A stretch of DNA of 64,000 nucleotides from CAVUCH01 sp963697705 (GCA_963697705.1 CAVOPA010000011.1:62001-126000); one strand, 5' to 3'; positions 43,430-52,858 are shown, numbered from the stretch's first letter. A program made the numbers and translations. The notes: generated by a model not told the origin, from the sequence alone.

Positions 43430-45763
43430 ATGTTCCGGATCCTCGACCGTTATATTATCCGGGAACTCCTGCTGCCTTTCCTCATCGGGCTGCTGGTCTT
43501 CACCTTCCTCCTCCTGATTCAGCCGCTGGCGGAACAAGGCGAGCGCCTCATTGCCAAGGGCGTCTCGTGGCAGCTGGTCGCGCGGGTCCTGCTGACGCTG
43601 GTGCCCCAGGCGCTCGCCGTCACGATCCCGATCGCCCTGCTCATCGGCCTGCTCATCGCGTTCGGACGCCTGTCGGCCGATCGCGAATCGGTCGCCCTGC
43701 AGGCCTGCGGCATCAGCATCTACCGCATGCTCCGTCCCGTGCTGCTGCTGGCCGCGCTGGCATGTGCCGTGACGAGCTACGTCATGTTCGTCGCGGTCCC
43801 GTCCGCAAATCAGACGTTCCGCGAGATCGTCTACGGCGTCGTATCGGCGCGTGCCGAGAACGACATCAAGCCGCGTGTCTTCTTCGAGGACTTCCCCAAC
43901 CGCGTGCTGTACGTGCGCGACACGCCGCCAGGCGGCGGTGGCTGGCTCGATGTGTTCCTGGCCGACACCACCAACCCCGATCAGCCGACCATCTTCACGG
44001 CCCGGCGCGGCCGGATGGCCATCGACCGCGCGAAGCGCACGGTGGATCTCGTGCTCGAGGACGGCGCTCGGCACACGACCAGCCTGCACGATCCGGCGAA
44101 GTACGAGGTGACCCGCTTCGGCGAGTTCATCACCGGGCTCGATCCGAACGCGGTCTTCCCTCCTACGGAAATCCTCAAGGGCGACAACGAGATGTCCGTG
44201 CCGGAGCTGCGCGCGCGCGCGGCCGAGCTCCGGGTGGCTGGGCTCTCGCCGCACGGCCCGATCATGGCGCTGCACCGCAAGTTCGCCATCCCGTTCGTCT
44301 GCTTTACCTTCGCCCTCATCGGCCTGGGCCTTGGCCTCACGAGCGGACGTGACGGCAAACTCGCGAGCTTCGTGCCCGGGATCGGTGTCGTCTTCGTCTA
44401 CTACGTGATCGATTATCTCGGGCGACAGATGGCCAAAGGCCAGGTGGTGCCGCCCTGGCTGGCGACGTGGGGGCCGAACATCGTGCTCGGCATCGCTGGC
44501 ATCGCGCTGCTGCTGTGGCGCTCGCGGTCGGCGGAGCGTCCGTTCCGCCTCGCGCTTCCGGTACGCTGGCGCCTGCAGCGTCGTGCGGCCGGCGTTCCAC
44601 CAGTCGCTGGCGCGTCGCGCCGCGTCGTGGTCGTCGTCCGTTTTCCCCAGATCAGGATCCCGGTGCCGCGGCCCAAGCTGCTCGACTGGTACGTGTCGAG
44701 CCTGTTCGCGAAGGTGCTGGCGCTCGCCTTCTTCGGCCTGCTCGGTATCTTCTATATCTCGACCTTCATCGATCTCTCCGACAAGCTGTTCAAGGGGACC
44801 ACGACCGGCGCCACCCTGGTGCAGTACCTCTACTTCGCCACGCCGCAGTTCGTGCTGTTCATCGTGCCGCTCTCTGTGCTCATCACGGCGATGGTCGTCA
44901 TCGGCGTCATCACGAAGAACAGCGAGCTGATTGTCATGAAGGCATGCGGGATCAGCCTGTACCGCGCCGCCGCCCCGCTGCTCGTGTACGCCGTCGTCGC
45001 CAGCTCGCTGATGTTCGTGCTCCAGGAGCAGGTACTGGCGTACGCGAACCGTCGCGCCGAGGCGATCCGCCACGAGATCCGCGGCGGCTCTCCTCGCACG
45101 TTCGACGTCGTGAACCGCAAGTGGCTGGTGGCGCGCGACGGCGACATCTACAACTACCTGTTCTACGACGCACGGCGCCACGAGTTGAACGGGCTCTCGA
45201 TTTTCCAGTTCGATCGCACGGGCGCGGCGTTCTCCGCACGCACTTACGTCGCGCAGGCGTCCTGGGAGCCCGAGAAGGGCCCCAGCACGTGGCGCGGTAC
45301 GAACGGCTGGATCCGGGAGTTCACGCCGACGGGTGACACGCGGAGCTTCGCGTTGTTCCCAGGGCGCGAGCTGCACCTCGAACCACCGGATTACTTCGCC
45401 ACCGAGTCGCCCGATGCCGACCGCATGACTTATGTGCAGCTCCGGCGCTACATCTCTGACCTGCGGGCGAGCGGGTTCAACGTCGTCCCCCAGACGGTCG
45501 CGCTGCACCGCAAGATCTCGTTCCCGTTCGTCACGCTGATCATGACGCTCATCGCCGTCCCGTTCGCCGTCACCACCGGCCGTCGCGGCGCGCTCTATGG
45601 GATTGCCGTGGGCATCGTGCTGGCGGTCGTGTACTGGCTCACGACCAACGCGTTTGGCGCCATCGGAAGCGCCGGCATGCTGGCTCCGGTGCTCGCAGCG
45701 TGGGCTCCCAACCTGATTTTCGGCGCGGGCGCCGCCTATCTGCTGCTGACCGTCCGCACCTGA
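43430..45763 (+). CDS. LptF-LptG fusion: LPS export ABC transporter permease
   Basis: 777 aa comprising two complete YjgP/YjgQ permeases in tandem. The first half (residues 1 to about 385) starts MFRILDRYIIRELLLPFLIG and has three N-terminal helices, a periplasmic jellyroll and three C-terminal helices. It contains SVALQACGISIYRMLRP and LHRKFAIPFVCFTFALIGL. A basic linker follows. The second half starts at about residue 415 (RPKLLDWYVSSLFAKVLALA), with ELIVMKACGISLYRAAAP and LHRKISFPFVTLIMTLIAVP. LptF and LptG are normally separate proteins that pair with LptB. Here one chain would supply the whole membrane channel. The open frame is uninterrupted. Confidence 0.92.
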   Translation: MFRILDRYIIRELLLPFLIGLLVFTFLLLIQPLAEQGERLIAKGVSWQLVARVLLTLVPQALAVTIPIALLIGLLIAFGRLSADRESVALQACGISIYRMLRPVLLLAALACAVTSYVMFVAVPSANQTFREIVYGVVSARAENDIKPRVFFEDFPNRVLYVRDTPPGGGGWLDVFLADTTNPDQPTIFTARRGRMAIDRAKRTVDLVLEDGARHTTSLHDPAKYEVTRFGEFITGLDPNAVFPPTEILKGDNEMSVPELRARAAELRVAGLSPHGPIMALHRKFAIPFVCFTFALIGLGLGLTSGRDGKLASFVPGIGVVFVYYVIDYLGRQMAKGQVVPPWLATWGPNIVLGIAGIALLLWRSRSAERPFRLALPVRWRLQRRAAGVPPVAGASRRVVVVVRFPQIRIPVPRPKLLDWYVSSLFAKVLALAFFGLLGIFYISTFIDLSDKLFKGTTTGATLVQYLYFATPQFVLFIVPLSVLITAMVVIGVITKNSELIVMKACGISLYRAAAPLLVYAVVASSLMFVLQEQVLAYANRRAEAIRHEIRGGSPRTFDVVNRKWLVARDGDIYNYLFYDARRHELNGLSIFQFDRTGAAFSARTYVAQASWEPEKGPSTWRGTNGWIREFTPTGDTRSFALFPGRELHLEPPDYFATESPDADRMTYVQLRRYISDLRASGFNVVPQTVALHRKISFPFVTLIMTLIAVPFAVTTGRRGALYGIAVGIVLAVVYWLTTNAFGAIGSAGMLAPVLAAWAPNLIFGAGAAYLLLTVRT

Positions 45764-47493
45764 GTCGGGGGCGCCCGCTCCAGCCGCACGTCGCCGACCC
45801 ACACTGCCCCGTGCCTGCCGGTCGGCGTGTTCGTGGTGTCTATGACGAACAACAGCGAATCGATGTCGCCGAGCGGAATGGACGCGGGCGCCTCGTCAAT
45901 CGGGACCATGTCCGCGAACGGGATGACAATCGGCCGACCCGGAGGCTCGACGACAATCGACCGCATCCACCGCGCGCCCGTGGCGGGAGCGCGCAACTGC
46001 ACCGAGACGCGCATCGGCGCATCGGCGGCCGCGGTGACGGTCACCTGGGTCCACCGCTGCAGGACGCCTTGCCCTACTTCCGCGACAAGTGCGGCGTATT
46101 GGCCAGCTGCCGGGCCGGCGCCCAGGCCGTACTCGAGCGCAACGGCCTGTCCGCCCCAGGGTGGCTGTTGCACGACGGACCGCGCGCGCGAAGCCGCGTC
46201 CTGCTCCACGTGCCACCGTGTGATGTCGCCAGCCGCGGCAAGGAGTTCCGCGTCGGTGGCCGCGGGCAGTTCCACGGTGCGCCGCACGCGCGGCAGCGCC
46301 GGGCCGACGAAGATGGGATTGCTGACGATCCAGGGTATCGGAGGCGTACCTGGTGCGCTCGCCAGCTTCGCCTCGACGCGGTAAACGGAGCTCGCTGCCG
46401 ACGCCGCATGCTCGAATCGCAACTGCCCGCTGTCGGAAGCGGCGACCACCTGCCCGTTCCGCCGTAACACGAGCGAGATGCCGGGCACGCGCGAGACGCT
46501 CGTCTCGAGCACCGCGGCATCCCCGACCGGCAAATCGTCGCCCGTGCTCGCGGTATGCGTGCCGGACCGTGCCTCGAACCGAAACGCGACGGGCGACGCG
46601 AGCGCATCGATGACGGTGTAGAGATGGCCGGCCCTGATGGCCTTGAGCAGGGTCGCTGCATCCTGGGCGGCATCTCCCGTGAATGGCGAAGGAACACGCA
46701 CTCGGACTGCAAAGGCGCGAAACGCCGTTTCGTAGCCAGGCACCTTGAGCGACACGTCACGATCACCGGGCTCCCAGTTACCCCGCGGGCCGATGCGCGC
46801 GTGCGCATCGTGTCCGGCGACCGCCAGCACCCGCCGGTACTGCGCCAGGGTGTCCCACTCCGCAAACGGCGCATCCGGCCGGTCGAACCCCGCGGCGACG
46901 GTTTCGGGCCCCCGCCACCAGTAGGTGGCGAAGGCACGCAGCACTCCCACCGTCCCCTCGTTGCGCCACTCGCTGTCCGCGTTCAACCACTCGATCGCGT
47001 CGAACGGCAGCGTCCAATCCCGCCAGCGCAACTCGTCCTTCGGCGAGTCGGGATGCGTGACGATGCCGAAGCCGCCGAGCCGGGCGACGTCCTCCACCAC
47101 GTCTCGGGGCTCCCCGCCGAGGCGGTACGGCGCACGCCCAAGGCCCAGTGCGAGGTAATGCCCGCCAGTGGTGCTGATCTCCACCGCGTCGATCACGAGC
47201 ACTCCCGATCGGTAGGTCGGAACGTCGGGCTCGCGCGTGCCGTCGCCGTGGTCGGTCAGCACGATGAACTGGAGTCCGGCGCGGTGGGCAGCAGCAGCCA
47301 CTTCGTCCACCGAACCGGTGCCGTCGGAGCGACGCGTGTGCACATGGAGGCTGCCCCGTTGCGTCAGCGGATCCGGAGCGACGCCGGACACCTTCAGGGT
47401 ACGCGGCGGCAGCAGCGCCGCGACCATGAGCGCGATCGCCGCTCCGATAAGGAACACCGTGAGGACCACCTTTGCCGCAGCGATGCGCGACAC
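45736..47493 (-). CDS. Membrane-anchored PHP-domain (CehA/McbA-like) metallohydrolase
   Basis: 585 aa from GTG 47493. It has one N-terminal helix (VVLTVFLIGAAIALMVAALL) and then a PHP phosphoesterase domain with metal ligands in GSLHVHTRRSDGTG, LTDHGD, THPDSP and GHDAHARIG. The rest is beta-rich, with a jellyroll/CBM-like region after about residue 400. CehA-like PHP proteins hydrolyse esters or phosphoesters, but no substrate can be named. Its last 28 bases overlap the 3' end of the convergent lptFG gene. xerD lies 151 bases upstream on the same strand. Confidence 0.8.
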   Translation of the reverse strand: MSRIAAAKVVLTVFLIGAAIALMVAALLPPRTLKVSGVAPDPLTQRGSLHVHTRRSDGTGSVDEVAAAAHRAGLQFIVLTDHGDGTREPDVPTYRSGVLVIDAVEISTTGGHYLALGLGRAPYRLGGEPRDVVEDVARLGGFGIVTHPDSPKDELRWRDWTLPFDAIEWLNADSEWRNEGTVGVLRAFATYWWRGPETVAAGFDRPDAPFAEWDTLAQYRRVLAVAGHDAHARIGPRGNWEPGDRDVSLKVPGYETAFRAFAVRVRVPSPFTGDAAQDAATLLKAIRAGHLYTVIDALASPVAFRFEARSGTHTASTGDDLPVGDAAVLETSVSRVPGISLVLRRNGQVVAASDSGQLRFEHAASAASSVYRVEAKLASAPGTPPIPWIVSNPIFVGPALPRVRRTVELPAATDAELLAAAGDITRWHVEQDAASRARSVVQQPPWGGQAVALEYGLGAGPAAGQYAALVAEVGQGVLQRWTQVTVTAAADAPMRVSVQLRAPATGARWMRSIVVEPPGRPIVIPFADMVPIDEAPASIPLGDIDSLLFVIDTTNTPTGRHGAVWVGDVRLERAPPTQVRTVSSR

Positions 47494-47644
47494 GCCTCAG
47501 GGCCTCGCGCGCGTGGCGGCCGCCTTCGAGCGGACCTCAACAACGGTGGGAACGAGATGTGCGCCTTTCAGGGCTGGCATGGCGCGCCCTGAACGCTGGC
47601 GACGTACCACTCGGTATGGGAGCGGCGTGACGGCTGGCATCCAT

Positions 47645-48574
47645 TCACGCGCGCGGGTGAAAGCGATCGTAGAGCGCTCGCATCCGCGCCTCCAGCACGT
47701 GCGTGTAGATTTGCGTGGTCGACAGGTCCGCGTGTCCCAGCATCATCTGGATGGCGCGCAGGTCTGCGCCGTGCTCGAGCAAGTGCGTCGCAAAGGAGTG
47801 GCGCAGCACGTGCGGACTCAGGCCCCGTGGCAGTCCGGCCTGCCGCCCGTACGCTGCCAGGATGCGCCAGAACCCCGACCGGCTGAGCACACCACCGTCG
47901 CGTGCGTTCACGAACAGGCGCGGTGATGGACGATTGCGCAGCAATGCCGGCCGGCCCTCCTTCACGTACTGCTGCACCCAGATGGCCGCGGTGTCGCCGA
48001 TCGGCACGAGCCGCTCCTTGCTGCCCTTCCCGAGGCACGTCAGATAGCCGGCTTCCAGGTTCAGGTCCGTGGCCTTCAGCGCCACAAGTTCCGACACCCG
48101 CAGCCCGGTCGCGTAGAGCAATTCGATCAGCGCGCGGTCGCGAAGGCCGCGCGGGGTCGCGACGTCGGGTTGCGACAGGAGGGTGTCCACCTGCTCGACG
48201 GCCAGGTACTTCGGCAATGCGGCCCAGGACCGTGGCGCGTGCAGATCGTCGGCCGGGCTCTCCGCGATGCGGCGGCTGATCGCCAGGTAGCGGTAGAAGC
48301 CGCGGACGCACGCCACCGCGCGCGCGACCGATCGCGCGGCGAGGCCGCCGGCCATCAGCTCGCGGGTGAACGCCTCGAGATCGGCGCGGGTGAGTGCCTC
48401 GATGGCCACCTCGCGACCGGCGGCATAGCGCGCCAGCAGCACGAGGTCGCGGCCGTAGCTCTCCAGCGTATGTGCGGCGAGTCGGCGTTCCACCCGGAGG
48501 TGATCCAGGTAGGCATCGAGAAACTGGTGCCCGCCGGGCGCGGGCGCCGATGTCGAAGGCTGCTCTGCTGCCAT
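47645..48574 (-). CDS. xerD: Tyrosine recombinase XerD-like
   Basis: 309 aa from ATG 48574; a GTG six codons upstream is possible. The SAM-like N-terminal core-binding domain has FLDAYLDHLRVERRLAAHTL. The catalytic domain carries all residues: Arg159 (ATGLRVSEL), Lys in LGKGSKERLVP, His255 and Arg258 (HVLRHSFATHLL), His281 (LGHADLSTTQIY) and nucleophile Tyr290. Length and motifs are those of the chromosome-dimer-resolving Xer recombinases. XerC versus XerD cannot be fully separated without a tree. Confidence 0.9.
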   Translation of the reverse strand: MAAEQPSTSAPAPGGHQFLDAYLDHLRVERRLAAHTLESYGRDLVLLARYAAGREVAIEALTRADLEAFTRELMAGGLAARSVARAVACVRGFYRYLAISRRIAESPADDLHAPRSWAALPKYLAVEQVDTLLSQPDVATPRGLRDRALIELLYATGLRVSELVALKATDLNLEAGYLTCLGKGSKERLVPIGDTAAIWVQQYVKEGRPALLRNRPSPRLFVNARDGGVLSRSGFWRILAAYGRQAGLPRGLSPHVLRHSFATHLLEHGADLRAIQMMLGHADLSTTQIYTHVLEARMRALYDRFHPRA

Positions 48575-48660
48575 GGCTCGGGCGCGCACCACCGTGGCGC
48601 TCGCGCGGACAGCTTACAACAGGCCTCCCCTGTCCGGACGAGGCGAGCGCCCGGCTGCGC

Positions 48661-48666
48661 TACAAT
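48661..48666 (+). promoter_or_regulatory. Putative -10 element (TACAAT) of murQ
   Basis: TACAAT at 48661-48666, preceded by GC, repeats the GCTACAAT element found upstream of the DUF465 gene at 1102-1109. It would give a leader of about 40 nt before the murQ ATG. No -35 is clear. Confidence 0.45.
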
Positions 48667-48712
48667 CACGCGTCGCGCGGCTGGCACGCCGCGCGTCTCA
48701 CGAGGTTCCAGA

Positions 48713-49663
48713 ATGGCGTTTCGTTCGAAGTGGCAGGCGCTGCCGACCGAAGCGATCAACTCCGCGACGCTCGGCATCGACAAGCTGCCGGCGGCGGAGA
48801 TTGTCGAGCTCATGCTCGCCGAAGATCGCAAGATGATTGCGGCCGTCCAGCGTGAACGGGAGCGCATTGCGCTCGGCGCCGAGATCATCGCCCACGGCCT
48901 GCGCGAGGGCGGGCGCATCATCTTCGTCGGCGCGGGCACGAGCGGCCGGCTCGGCGTACTCGAATCGGCGGAGATGCCGCCGACATTCGGGACCGATCCC
49001 ACCCTCGTCCAGGCCGTCATCGCTGGCGGCCGCGGCGCCACGTTCCGGGCAAAAGAAGGTGTGGAAGACAACTACGAGGAGGGTGCGCGGGCGGTCACGC
49101 GGCTGCGGCCGACACGCAAGGACGTCGTCGTCGGCGTGTCAGCCAGCGGCATGACGCCGTTCGTGCGCGGGGCGCTCACGCGTGCGCGGAAGGCCGGCTC
49201 CAAGGTCCTCTTCGTCACCTGCGATCCCAAGACCGAGCTGCAGACCTTCGTCGATCTGACGATCGCCCTCTCGGTCGGACCAGAGGTGATCGCGGGGTCG
49301 ACGCGGCTCAAGGCCGGTACGGCGACCAAGATGGCGCTCAACATGTTGACGACGACGGCCATGATCCGCATCGGAAAGACGTACGGCAACCTGATGGTGG
49401 ACGTTCGCACGGGATCCGAGAAGCTGAAGGATCGCGCGCGCCGCATCGTCAACATGGTGACCGGGCTCGAGTACGACGACGCCGACAAGCTGCTCGCCCG
49501 TGCTCGCTGGAACGTCAAGGCGGCGATCGTGATGCAGAAGACGGGCCTGTCGTACGTCAAGGCCATGACCCGCTTGCGTAAAGCCAACGGCCTGATGCGG
49601 AATGCGCTCGACGAAGACATCGAGCCCCGGCTGCGGGCGCTCATAGAGCAGCACCTCACCTGA
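48713..49663 (+). CDS. murQ: N-acetylmuramic acid 6-phosphate etherase
   Basis: Cleaves the lactyl ether of MurNAc-6-P to give GlcNAc-6-P and D-lactate during cell-wall recycling. 316 aa with a SIS fold. Landmarks are LPTEAINSATLGID, GGRIIFVGAGTSGRLGVLES, EGVEDNYEEGA, VVVGVSASGMTPFVRGAL and LKAGTATKMALNMLTT. It is convergent with nagB (20 bases between stops). The adjacent kinase and deaminase genes fit a MurNAc salvage route. Confidence 0.95.
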   Translation: MAFRSKWQALPTEAINSATLGIDKLPAAEIVELMLAEDRKMIAAVQRERERIALGAEIIAHGLREGGRIIFVGAGTSGRLGVLESAEMPPTFGTDPTLVQAVIAGGRGATFRAKEGVEDNYEEGARAVTRLRPTRKDVVVGVSASGMTPFVRGALTRARKAGSKVLFVTCDPKTELQTFVDLTIALSVGPEVIAGSTRLKAGTATKMALNMLTTTAMIRIGKTYGNLMVDVRTGSEKLKDRARRIVNMVTGLEYDDADKLLARARWNVKAAIVMQKTGLSYVKAMTRLRKANGLMRNALDEDIEPRLRALIEQHLT

Positions 49664-49683
49664 CGCTTGGCGGCATCGCGACG

Positions 49684-50448
49684 TCACGGTGGGCCCAGAT
49701 CGCGCGCTGCGGCCGCGTCGAGCATGACCTCCACCCGGCTGTGCAGCTGTAGAAACGACGCCGGCAGCATGGTCGTCAGCGGCCCCTGGATCATCTGTCG
49801 CACACAGTCCGCTTTCGCGGCCCCGGTTGCCAGCAGGACAATTTTTCTGGCCTGGAGGATCGTGGCCATCCCCATCGACAGCGCCTCCCGCGGCACGGCC
49901 CCGACGTCGCCGCCGAAGAGCCCGGCATTGGATCGCCGCGTTTCGGGCCGCAGCACCACTTTGTGCGTGCGGGCCGCGAGCTCCGGCGCTGGCTCGTTGA
50001 ACCCGATGTGCCCGTTGGCACCGAGCCCCAGGATTTGCAGATCGATCCCGCCGGCCGCGGCGATTGCCGCCTCGTAGCGCGCGCACTCGGCGGCGGGATC
50101 GCCGGCGGTCCCGTCGAGAAAGTGGACGTGCGGGCGGCGCGCGCCGAGCGCGCCGAACAGGTGGTGCTCCATGAAATGCCGGTAGCTGCCGGGGTCTGTG
50201 CGCGGCAGCCCCAGGAACTCGTCGAGATTGAACGTGGTCACGTGCGACCAGTCGACCTCGCCCTGCCCGGCACTCTCCACGAGCTCCTTGTACAGGAGCA
50301 CCGGGGTACGTCCCGTCGGCAGGCCGAGCACGGCCTGCGGAGTGGCGCGCACGAGGTCGGTGACCATGGCTGCGAGCGCGTGTGCAACGGCACGTGCGTC
50401 CGCGAATACGCGGATCTCCATCGACGGGTTGTCTCGAGTGTGCGGCAT
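49684..50448 (-). CDS. nagB: Glucosamine-6-phosphate deaminase family protein
   Basis: Converts glucosamine-6-P to fructose-6-P and ammonia. 254 aa from ATG 50448, 11 bases after the kinase stop and with a weak GGTGA Shine-Dalgarno. An ATG at 50421 (MEIRVFADARAVAHAL) would match the usual N-terminus of the family. Landmarks are LGLPTGRTPVLLYKEL, TTFNLDEFLGL, LGLGANGHIGFNEP and ALSMGMATIL. It lies downstream of the amino-sugar kinase in one transcript. NagA, needed to make its substrate, is not in the window. Confidence 0.93.
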   Translation of the reverse strand: MPHTRDNPSMEIRVFADARAVAHALAAMVTDLVRATPQAVLGLPTGRTPVLLYKELVESAGQGEVDWSHVTTFNLDEFLGLPRTDPGSYRHFMEHHLFGALGARRPHVHFLDGTAGDPAAECARYEAAIAAAGGIDLQILGLGANGHIGFNEPAPELAARTHKVVLRPETRRSNAGLFGGDVGAVPREALSMGMATILQARKIVLLATGAAKADCVRQMIQGPLTTMLPASFLQLHSRVEVMLDAAAARDLGPP

Positions 50449-50459
50449 GGTTCACCGGC

Positions 50460-51428
50460 TCAGACGTATTGGGGGATTCGGGCGCCGCCCCGGGCCTCGG
50501 CGATCGCGAGGCGCACCGCGCCAACAGCCGGCTCGTCGGCGAGCAGGTGTGGCTGACTGCGAGGTGCGACGTCTGGCAATCGCGCGAGCAGCTGCTCGCG
50601 CAGCGCCGGCAGCCCGCGCAGGACGCCTCCGGCAAGAACTAACGGGAACACGAGGCCTCGCATCTCCAGCCGCTCCGCGACCGAGCCGGCCGCGTTCACG
50701 AGCTCGTCACAAGCGCGGTCGATGATCTCGCGCGCGACGACATCGCCTTCGTCACAGGCGGCCTGGAGGCTCTGCGCGACCGACGCCACGCGGTGGCGTC
50801 GCGGGTCGCGGAGGTGCACCTCCTGCACGAGATCCGGCACACCGCGCACGCGGAAGTGCTGGAGGATCCGGGGGCCGAGCGACGTGGCGGGGCCGCGACC
50901 GTCGGCGTGGCGCACGACGGCCGCCAGCGCCCGGCGCCCGATCCAGTAGCCGCTGCCTTCGTCGCCGAGGATGTAGCCCCAGCCGCCGCTGCGCGCCGCC
51001 TCGGCGCGATCGTTCCGGCCGTAACAGATCGACCCGGTGCCGCAGATGACCACGATCCCCGGGCCATCGCCGGCGCCGGCGGTGAGGGCCACGAGGGCGT
51101 CGTTCACAATGAGCGTCGGGGACTTGTACCCAATCCGCCGCATGATGCCGCGCATGATCGCGGCGTCGTCGGGGCGGTCCGCACCTGCAATGCCCAGACA
51201 GATCGCCGCCGGGGCGATCGGACGCCCTGCCAGCGCGCTCTCCATGACTTCGTGCAAGACCTTCTCGACCTCGAGCTCGCCCTGCGCCTGCAGGTTGGCC
51301 CCAGGGCCCCGCGAAGACGACAGCACGCTGCCGGTCCCGTCTGCCAGCAGGCACACCGTCTTGGTGCCGCCGGCGTCGATGCCCAGCACGTGGTGCGGAT
51401 GATCGGAGGGGCCCATTGCTGTCGCCAT
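50460..51428 (-). CDS. BadF/BcrA-family amino-sugar kinase (GlcNAc / MurNAc kinase-like)
   Basis: 322 aa, ASKHA-fold ATPase. The phosphate-1 loop is GIDAGGTKTVCLLAD, phosphate-2 is IVVICGTGSICYGRN, and the adenosine region is VLAGGVLRGLPALREQLL, with GDEGSGYWIGRRAL typical of eukaryotic-type GlcNAc kinases and Clostridium MurK. Placed with nagB behind a divergent TTGACA promoter and next to murQ, it probably phosphorylates GlcNAc and/or MurNAc at C6. Which sugar it prefers is not visible from sequence. Confidence 0.87.
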   Translation of the reverse strand: MATAMGPSDHPHHVLGIDAGGTKTVCLLADGTGSVLSSSRGPGANLQAQGELEVEKVLHEVMESALAGRPIAPAAICLGIAGADRPDDAAIMRGIMRRIGYKSPTLIVNDALVALTAGAGDGPGIVVICGTGSICYGRNDRAEAARSGGWGYILGDEGSGYWIGRRALAAVVRHADGRGPATSLGPRILQHFRVRGVPDLVQEVHLRDPRRHRVASVAQSLQAACDEGDVVAREIIDRACDELVNAAGSVAERLEMRGLVFPLVLAGGVLRGLPALREQLLARLPDVAPRSQPHLLADEPAVGAVRLAIAEARGGARIPQYV

Positions 51429-51450
51429 TGTGTCAGATCAACCCTGCAGC

Positions 51451-51478
51451 ATGAGAGACCGATGGCAAGAACTGTCAA
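51451..51478 (-). promoter_or_regulatory. Putative promoter of the kinase-nagB operon
   Basis: On the minus strand a perfect -35 TTGACA (complement of 51473-51478) lies 16 bases before TCTCAT (complement of 51451-51456), a four-of-six -10. The predicted start is about 20 bases before the kinase ATG. Confidence 0.5.
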
Positions 51479-51533
51479 ACCCTGCGGAGTGCTCGGAGAC
51501 TTTTTATTCGCGTTGGCAAACCTGCGGCGCTCG

Positions 51534-51562
51534 TTGACACTCCCTGAGCCCCAGAGTACATT
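51534..51562 (+). promoter_or_regulatory. Sigma-70-type promoter of the GHL10-symporter-hydrolase operon
   Basis: A perfect -35 TTGACA (51534-51539) and TACATT (51557-51562) are separated by 17 bases. The GTG start of the GHL10 gene follows at 51595. It faces the kinase-nagB promoter across about 55 bases, which would allow shared control of both halves of the recycling cluster. Confidence 0.65.
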
Positions 51563-51594
51563 CCTAAGGTTCCTGACACGTCCGAATCCATCCT

Positions 51595-52836
51595 GTGATC
51601 ACCACCACCGGCCGCGTGCGAGCCATACTGGCTCTCGCGCTCAGCGCCTCTCTGCTTCTCCTGTTCCCGTCCGGGCCCGCCGCCTCGTCGCAGGTGCCGG
51701 AGGTGCGGGCGTTGTGGGTCACGCGCGGCAGCCTCGTGAGCCCGGAAACCGTAGCCGCGATGGTGCGGTCGGCGGCGGCGAGCGGCTTCAACACGCTGCT
51801 GGTACAGGTGCGCGGGCGGGGCGACGCGTACTTCGCCAGCCGGGTAGAGCCGCGAGCCGAGGCGCTGGCGAGCCAGCCGGCCTCGTTCGACCCGCTGGCG
51901 GCGACGCTGGCGCTCGCACACGCGAAGGGGCTGCGCGTGCACGCCTGGGTCAACGTCAACCTGACGTCGAGCGGCGCCGAGCTGCCTGTCTCGCGCGAGC
52001 ACGTGGTCTACGAGCACCCCGAATGGCTGATGGTGCCGCGCGCGCTCGCGTTCGAGCTGGGGCGCATCGATCCGCGCAGCCCCGAATACGTCGGCCGCCT
52101 GGCGCGATGGACACGCTCGGTCCCGACCGAGATCGAAGGACTCTACTCATCGCCGGTGCATCCGGGAGCCGTCGATCGGCTGGTGGCCGTCGTCAACGAG
52201 CTCGTGTCGAACTACGCCCTCGAGGGACTGCACCTCGATTATGCGCGATACCCATCCGCGGCCTTCGACTACAGCCGCGGCGCGCTCACCGCCTTTCGCG
52301 CGCAGATCGACGGCGAGCTCACGCCGGCCGAGCACCTCCGCTACGGTATCCGCGACACGGCGGAGCTCGTCGGCCTGACCGACCTCAAGCCGGAGCGCTG
52401 GGCCGAGTTCCGCCGCTCGCGCCTCAACGCACTCGTCATGCGCGTGCGGACAGTCGCGAAGGCACGGCGGCCGGACATCGTGCTCAGCGCGGCCGTCTAT
52501 CCAGACTCTTCGGAGGCGTCGTCCGCGCGCCTGCAGGATTGGCGCAGCTGGCTCGAGCATCGCCTCATCGATGTCGTCTGCCCCATGGCCTACACGCCCG
52601 ACACGGCGGCCTTCGCCGCGCAGATCGCGTCGGTCAGACAGCTTGCGGGCGAACAACCGGTCTGGGCGGGCATCGGCGCCTACCGTCTCTCCTCGTCGCA
52701 GACCGTTGCCAACATCCAGACCGCGCGCAGGCTCGGCGCCGAAGGTTTCGTCCTGTTCTCGTACGACAGCGTCGTCGGCGCCCCGCACGGCGCCGACTAC
52801 CTCCCCGCGGTAAGCCGGGCGGCGTTCAGGCCCTGA
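51595..52836 (+). CDS. Glycosyl hydrolase-like 10 (GHL10/DUF187) family protein, secreted
   Basis: 413 aa from GTG 51595. A signal peptide (ILALALSASLLLLFPSGPAASS) is followed by a TIM-barrel GHL10 domain: EVRALWVTRGSLVSPETV, GFNTLLVQVRGRGDAYFAS, HAWVNVNL, LEGLHLDYARYPS, DVVCPMAYTPD and EGFVLFSYDS. Members are poorly characterised, and some relatives act on peptidoglycan-derived glycans. Location beside MurQ and a solute symporter supports a cell-wall glycan substrate. This is an inference. Confidence 0.87.
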   Translation: MITTTGRVRAILALALSASLLLLFPSGPAASSQVPEVRALWVTRGSLVSPETVAAMVRSAAASGFNTLLVQVRGRGDAYFASRVEPRAEALASQPASFDPLAATLALAHAKGLRVHAWVNVNLTSSGAELPVSREHVVYEHPEWLMVPRALAFELGRIDPRSPEYVGRLARWTRSVPTEIEGLYSSPVHPGAVDRLVAVVNELVSNYALEGLHLDYARYPSAAFDYSRGALTAFRAQIDGELTPAEHLRYGIRDTAELVGLTDLKPERWAEFRRSRLNALVMRVRTVAKARRPDIVLSAAVYPDSSEASSARLQDWRSWLEHRLIDVVCPMAYTPDTAAFAAQIASVRQLAGEQPVWAGIGAYRLSSSQTVANIQTARRLGAEGFVLFSYDSVVGAPHGADYLPAVSRAAFRP

Positions 52837-52858
52837 GTCGCGCGGCCTCGGATTCCCC

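Noticed and set aside
42851..45802. 983-codon open frame on the minus strand
   Set aside because: Antisense to GH57 and lptFG, rich in Arg/His/Asp/Gln with no domain. It is a typical high-GC shadow.
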